Of a DNA stretch of 18,002 bases, positions 15,562 through 18,002 are shown in pieces. The notes beneath the pieces are model-generated. The model saw nothing but the letters and a program-made list of their open reading frames with translations. It had not been told where the DNA came from and made no database searches. Both the position numbers and the translations under genes were made by a program. The stretch is from Actinomycetota bacterium. GTDB taxonomy: Bacteria > Actinomycetota > Thermoleophilia > UBA2241. The stretch covers positions 4,203 to 22,204 of the forward strand of contig PMKK01000344.1 of NCBI GenBank assembly GCA_003157715.1, in the 5' to 3' direction. Each line of letters opens with the position of its first letter. Positions within the stretch are counted from its first letter, which is position 1.

Positions 15562-16540
15562 GAGAGAAGGTCGCCTCGCCGGCGAGCCCGCCGTGGCCGG
15601 CCAGCGAGCCGTGGCCGGCCAGCGCGCCATGGCCGGTGAGCGAATCGTCGTCGGCAAACAGGCGTGCGCCCAGGTCGTCGTCGCGACCGGGCACGCCGAA
15701 AGCGTCGGCTCGGCACTGGCGGCAGTGACGGAACACGGGCAGGTGCCGCTCGGCCGCCGCCCGGGCCGCCTTGAGCTCGTCGCACGTCGGCGGCCGCAGG
15801 TCGGCGGCCCCGGACCTCGCGATCAGCGGGATGACGTTCATGAGCGAGGCGCCGGCGAGCGCCGCGCGCCCGGCGAGCGCCGCGATGCCCGCGTCGTTCA
15901 CACCCGGCACGAGAACGGTATTGACCTTCACGACGAGACCGGCTGCCACAGCCGCTTCGATCCCGGCGATCTGCGCGGCGATGAGCAGGCGGGCGCCGGC
16001 CTCGCCTGGGACGAGCCGCTCACCGGGCTGCCCCGGCAGCCGCAGCGAGATCGAACGGCAAAGCCGTGCCTGCGCGGCCGGGTCGAGGGAGTTCACGGTG
16101 ACGGTCACGGTGGCCACGCCGGCCTCGACGAGCTCGTCGACGCGCTCGGTCAGCCGCAGACCGTTGGTGGAGAGGCACAAGAGCAGCTCGGGGTGGGCCC
16201 GGTGGACGCCCGCAAGCGCAGCAAGAGCATGGTCGGTCGCGAGGGCGTCGCCCGGCCCGGCAACACCGACCACGGCGAGCTCCGGGCACAGCGCCAGCGC
16301 CTTGTCGACCAGCGCCCCGGCTTCGCCCGGCGCGATGACCCGTCCGGCGACGCCGGGCCGCCGGGCTGAAGCGCTGAGGCCGCGGGTGCAAAACCGGCAG
16401 CGGATGTTGCACGAGGGGCTGACCGGCAGATGCAGCCTGCCGGCACGGCCGTGGGCCCCCTGCGAGAAGCAGGGGTGACGCTTGGCCAGATGAGCGAACC
16501 GGTCCTCTCGAGACTCGTCGACTGCCGCGCTTCCCGCCAT
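15554..16540 (-). CDS. nifB: NifB-family radical SAM cofactor synthase
   Basis: This 328-residue protein fuses two [4Fe-4S] units and inserts carbide from SAM to give NifB-co, the core of nitrogenase cofactors. It has the NifB hallmarks: H22-P-C24-FSQGAH, then the radical SAM motif C44-N-I-R-C48-R-F-C51, GVAGPGDALAT, LCLSTNGLRLTERVDEL, VTVTVNSLDP, and the C-terminal cluster site FRHCRQCRADAFGVPG. I take the ATG at 16540, behind GGAAAGGCAGGAC; GTG and TTG starts up to 16585 are possible. The C-terminus carries a histidine-bearing hexapeptide repeat (15581-15634). It is the first gene of the nine-gene minus operon. Its presence means the D/K enzyme most likely carries a NifB-co-derived cluster and is not a [4Fe-4S]-only enzyme of the chlorophyllide or F430 type. 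Confidence 0.9.
   Translation of the reverse strand: MAGSAAVDESREDRFAHLAKRHPCFSQGAHGRAGRLHLPVSPSCNIRCRFCTRGLSASARRPGVAGRVIAPGEAGALVDKALALCPELAVVGVAGPGDALATDHALAALAGVHRAHPELLLCLSTNGLRLTERVDELVEAGVATVTVTVNSLDPAAQARLCRSISLRLPGQPGERLVPGEAGARLLIAAQIAGIEAAVAAGLVVKVNTVLVPGVNDAGIAALAGRAALAGASLMNVIPLIARSGAADLRPPTCDELKAARAAAERHLPVFRHCRQCRADAFGVPGRDDDLGARLFADDDSLTGHGALAGHGSLAGHGGLAGEATFSHG
15581..15634 (-). repeat. 18-nt tandem repeat encoding the nifB C-terminal tail
   Basis: Three units run 15581-15598, 15599-15616 and 15617-15634 (plus-strand form GGCCAGCGAGCCGTGGCC), and a fourth diverged copy follows to about 15652. In the nifB frame they encode small-L-A/T-G-H-G hexapeptides. Period, gene-end position and the encoded A-G-H core resemble the repeat at the end of the D subunit (4257-4364). 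Confidence 0.85.
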
Positions 16541-16602
16541 GTCCTGCCTTTCCGCCACACGTCGCGCCTTCGGAAAAGGGGGCAACCGGAAGTGGCCTCA
16601 GC

Positions 16603-16628
16603 GTTGATTGTTGATTATTCCCATCAAC
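16603..16628. promoter_or_regulatory. GTTGAT/ATCAAC repeat cluster, candidate operator
   Basis: GTTGAT occurs at 16603-16608 and 16610-16615 and its inverse ATCAAC at 16623-16628, with seven bases between the inverted pair. It lies between the nifB promoter and its start codon, the usual place for a repressor. A related palindrome is at 1296-1309 before the DK operon. Confidence 0.45.
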
Positions 16629-16638
16629 TTACCGTAGA

Positions 16639-16666
16639 AGTCTAATGAAGGCGTCGTCTTTGTCAA
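16639..16666 (-). promoter_or_regulatory. Putative promoter of the nifB operon
   Basis: On the minus strand a perfect TTGACA (16661-16666) is followed after 16 nt by TAGACT (16639-16644), a 4-of-6 match to the -10 consensus. It drives toward nifB with a leader of about 90 nt that contains the GTTGAT repeats. The region is distinctly AT-rich compared with its surroundings. Confidence 0.6.
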
Positions 16667-16721
16667 GCGATGCCGTCCGCGCCGGCGACGCCGGCGAAGG
16701 CGGCCACGACCGGCGGAATGG

Positions 16722-16740
16722 ATCACCCGGTCCGGGTGAT
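16722..16740. promoter_or_regulatory. Perfect 19-nt palindrome upstream of the propeller gene
   Basis: ATCACCCGGTCCGGGTGAT is two 9-base arms around a single T. It lies about 90 nt before the start of the plus-strand gene at 16831 and some 55 nt behind the nifB -35 box. It could be an operator for either gene. No T-tract follows, so a terminator is less likely. Confidence 0.4.
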
Positions 16741-16830
16741 GCGACGTCGCCATCCCGGCATGGAGACTGCCTTCCATAAGTCAAAAGGCGAAGCGCGCAC
16801 GATGCGCCGCCTGACAAGACGGAGGAACTC

Positions 16831-17448
16831 ATGTCTGGTCAGCTCTGGCACATCTGGCGGGAAACGGTGAAGGGAGGCTTCACCAAGCATGAGAAGTGGG
16901 AGGGCGACGAGGCCAAGAAGCTCGCCGCCTTCACCTTGAACGGCACTCTGGGACTCGCCTACATCGGCACGAACGATCACCTCTACGTCAAGTGCCAGCC
17001 CGGCTGGTCCGAATGTCCCCTCGCTGGTCCCACCGCGAACAACTGGACGGCCGCCACGGCCGAGGCGACCGACATCGCCGTCGGCATGAACGTCGCCGAG
17101 GCGACGGCCGAGCTCTTCTACGTGGGGACCAACACCGATCTCTACTTCAACGCCGGCCCGCGGTTCGACAACGAGAGCCACTTCGGCGGCTGGGGCCAGC
17201 GCATCGCCGTAGGCCAGGACCGCCGGGGGGCGCTGCACGTCTTTTACATCGGCACCGACGATCGCATCTATCACAGCTGGCAGCAGGTCGAGACGGATGT
17301 CTGGAAGGGCCAGGAATGGTGGCGCCTGGCCGGCTGGTCGCCGCAGCTCTGGCTGCCCGGCGATCAGGGCGCCACGCGCACGGTGAGGGAGATCGCCGTC
17401 GGCCAGAACGCCGACGGCCGTCTCGAGGTCTTCGTCGTGCAGCCCTGA
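16831..17448 (+). CDS. Propeller/lectin-like repeat protein of unknown role
   Basis: This 205-residue protein has no signal peptide or membrane segment. It is built from about four blade-like repeats of 45-50 residues. The pattern Y-x-G-T-N/D-x-x-L/I-Y recurs at residues 44-52, 97-105 and 139-147, and IAVG at 82-85, 125-128 and again near the end. It is rich in tryptophan. This resembles tectonin- or PLL-type beta-propeller lectins, which bind sugars, but with too few blades for a full propeller unless it forms an oligomer. The ribosome site GGAGGA lies four bases before the ATG. It stands alone between the nifB operon and a convergent surface-protein gene, so there is no sign that it belongs to the nitrogenase-like system. 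The family assignment is tentative. Confidence 0.75.
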   Translation: MSGQLWHIWRETVKGGFTKHEKWEGDEAKKLAAFTLNGTLGLAYIGTNDHLYVKCQPGWSECPLAGPTANNWTAATAEATDIAVGMNVAEATAELFYVGTNTDLYFNAGPRFDNESHFGGWGQRIAVGQDRRGALHVFYIGTDDRIYHSWQQVETDVWKGQEWWRLAGWSPQLWLPGDQGATRTVREIAVGQNADGRLEVFVVQP

Positions 17449-17527
17449 ACGCCCCGGCTCCTGCCGGCGCGCGATATCCGACGCGCCGCCTCGGAGCACG
17501 CCACACCCACGCCGGCGGGCCGGCGAC

Positions 17528-17572
17528 CGGCAACGGCGAACGGCAACGGCGAACGGCAACGGCGAACGGCAA
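17528..17572. repeat. 13-nt tandem repeat, three and a half copies
   Basis: CGGCAACGGCGAA is repeated exactly at 17528, 17541 and 17554, with a half copy at 17567. It runs straight into the hairpin at 17571. It is non-coding as far as I can see; 17449-17527 shows nothing else. Confidence 0.85.
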
Positions 17573-17607
17573 CGGGCGGCGCCACGCTTCGCGTGGCGCC
17601 GCCCGTT
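17571..17607. terminator. Perfect 17-bp hairpin between convergent genes
   Basis: AACGGGCGGCGCCACGC pairs fully with GCGTGGCGCCGCCCGTT around the loop TTC. It separates the plus-strand propeller gene from the minus-strand gene ending at 17664, so it likely ends transcripts from both. There is no T-tract. Build and loop length match the hairpin at 7375-7413. Confidence 0.8.
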
Positions 17608-17663
17608 GTGCCGCGGTCCGCCGATCCGGTCGCGGGAAGCAGACCCCGCGACTGAGGCGGCCC

Positions 17664-18002
17664 CTAGTTCACTTTCAGCGTCGCCGTGGCGGCCTTGACC
17701 TGCTTGTTGCCGGCCAGGTCGGTGGCGGCCACGGTGAACCGGTAGGCACCGTGCCGCAGGTTGCAGGCGAACTTGGCGCCGACCAGTCTGTTGGTCGGGC
17801 GCAGGCCGAGCTTGATGACCCTGATGAGCTTGCCGGCGCGGTTGCGCACCCTGATCGTGACGCTCGCCTTGGGGCTCAGCGCGTCCTTGACCTTGAAGCG
17901 GATCAGGGCCGTCCTGCCGGCGCGCGCGTACGAAGCGGCCGGCGCTACGGTCGTGGGTCCGTGGGTGTCGAGGTAGACGGTGATCGCGATCACCGGCGTC
18001 TG
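17664..18002 (-). CDS. C-terminus of an Ig-like surface protein, 5' end cut off
   Basis: This is an open frame of 112 residues running off the right edge (the frame continues as QTPV at the boundary), so the GTG at 17993 is not the start. It looks like a C-terminal Ig/FlgD-like beta domain: IRFKVKDALSPKASVTIRVRN, AGKLIRVIKLGLRPTN, then AYRFTVAATDLAGNKQ and a final strand ending in LKVN. Such domains end large secreted proteins in several actinobacterial lineages. The missing N-terminal part carries the function; it may be a peptidase, hydrolase or adhesin. There is no link to the genes to its left. Confidence 0.75.
   Translation of the reverse strand, partial: QTPVIAITVYLDTHGPTTVAPAASYARAGRTALIRFKVKDALSPKASVTIRVRNRAGKLIRVIKLGLRPTNRLVGAKFACNLRHGAYRFTVAATDLAGNKQVKAATATLKVN

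Noticed and set aside
16541..16680. Cobalamin or SAM riboswitch before nifB
   Set aside because: I could find no conserved riboswitch core such as a B12 box; only the GTTGAT repeats stand out.

Overview
**Organism.** The sequence is GC-rich, uses many GTG starts, and packs its genes into operons with 4-8 nt stop/start overlaps. Three things point to an actinobacterial (Actinomycetota) chromosome. These are a heliorhodopsin, a C-terminal Ig-like domain ending in a 'TDLAGN'-type strand, and the general base composition. Corrinoid methyltransferases and nitrogenase-type clusters suggest a life that is at least partly anoxic. I would guess a Thermoleophilia or Coriobacteriia-like lineage, but no rRNA is present to settle it. 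There are no tRNAs, rRNAs, IS elements, phage genes or CRISPR arrays in the window.

**Left end (1-1373).** A minus-strand pair encodes a heliorhodopsin and, 36 nt downstream, an AhpC/TSA-like peroxiredoxin cut by the window edge. The peroxiredoxin has an in-frame UGA exactly at the first position of its CxxC-type motif, followed by a SECIS-like hairpin, so it is probably a selenoprotein. Divergent from this pair, across a 240-nt promoter region, starts a glutamine synthetase-family ligase.

**Plus-strand operon (1374-7329).** The order is glutamine synthetase-like ligase, nitrogenase-like D subunit, nitrogenase-like K subunit, a possible 26-codon ORF, and an APC amino acid permease. A perfect 18-bp hairpin (7375-7413) follows.

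**Minus-strand operon (16540 down to 7590).** The order is NifB, a NifX-like protein, NifH-like reductase, cysteine synthase, a cystathionine gamma-synthase/lyase-type enzyme, a corrinoid-activating Fe-S ATPase (RACo type), a corrinoid protein, and two UroD/MtaA-type methyltransferases. The two operons converge on the hairpin at 7375. Similar GTTGAT/ATCAAC motifs lie in both promoter regions.

**How it may work together.** The complete core of a nitrogenase-like enzyme is present: H, D, K, NifB and NifX, with all P-cluster cysteines and the cofactor cysteine. NifE/NifN and NifV are absent from the window, and the usual cofactor histidine appears to be replaced. It is interleaved with a corrinoid methyl-transfer module, two sulfur amino acid enzymes, an amino acid permease and a gamma-glutamyl ligase. 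The best working idea is a nitrogenase-like reductase that acts on a methylated sulfur (or nitrogen) compound rather than on N2. Methyl and thiol products would then pass to the corrinoid and PLP enzymes. It resembles methylthio-alkane reductase in outline, but the corrinoid and GS-like partners are not part of that system as I know it.

**Right end (16541-18002).** There is a promoter region, a small propeller/lectin-like protein, a 13-nt tandem repeat, a second perfect 17-bp hairpin, and the C-terminus of a minus-strand Ig-like surface protein cut by the window edge.
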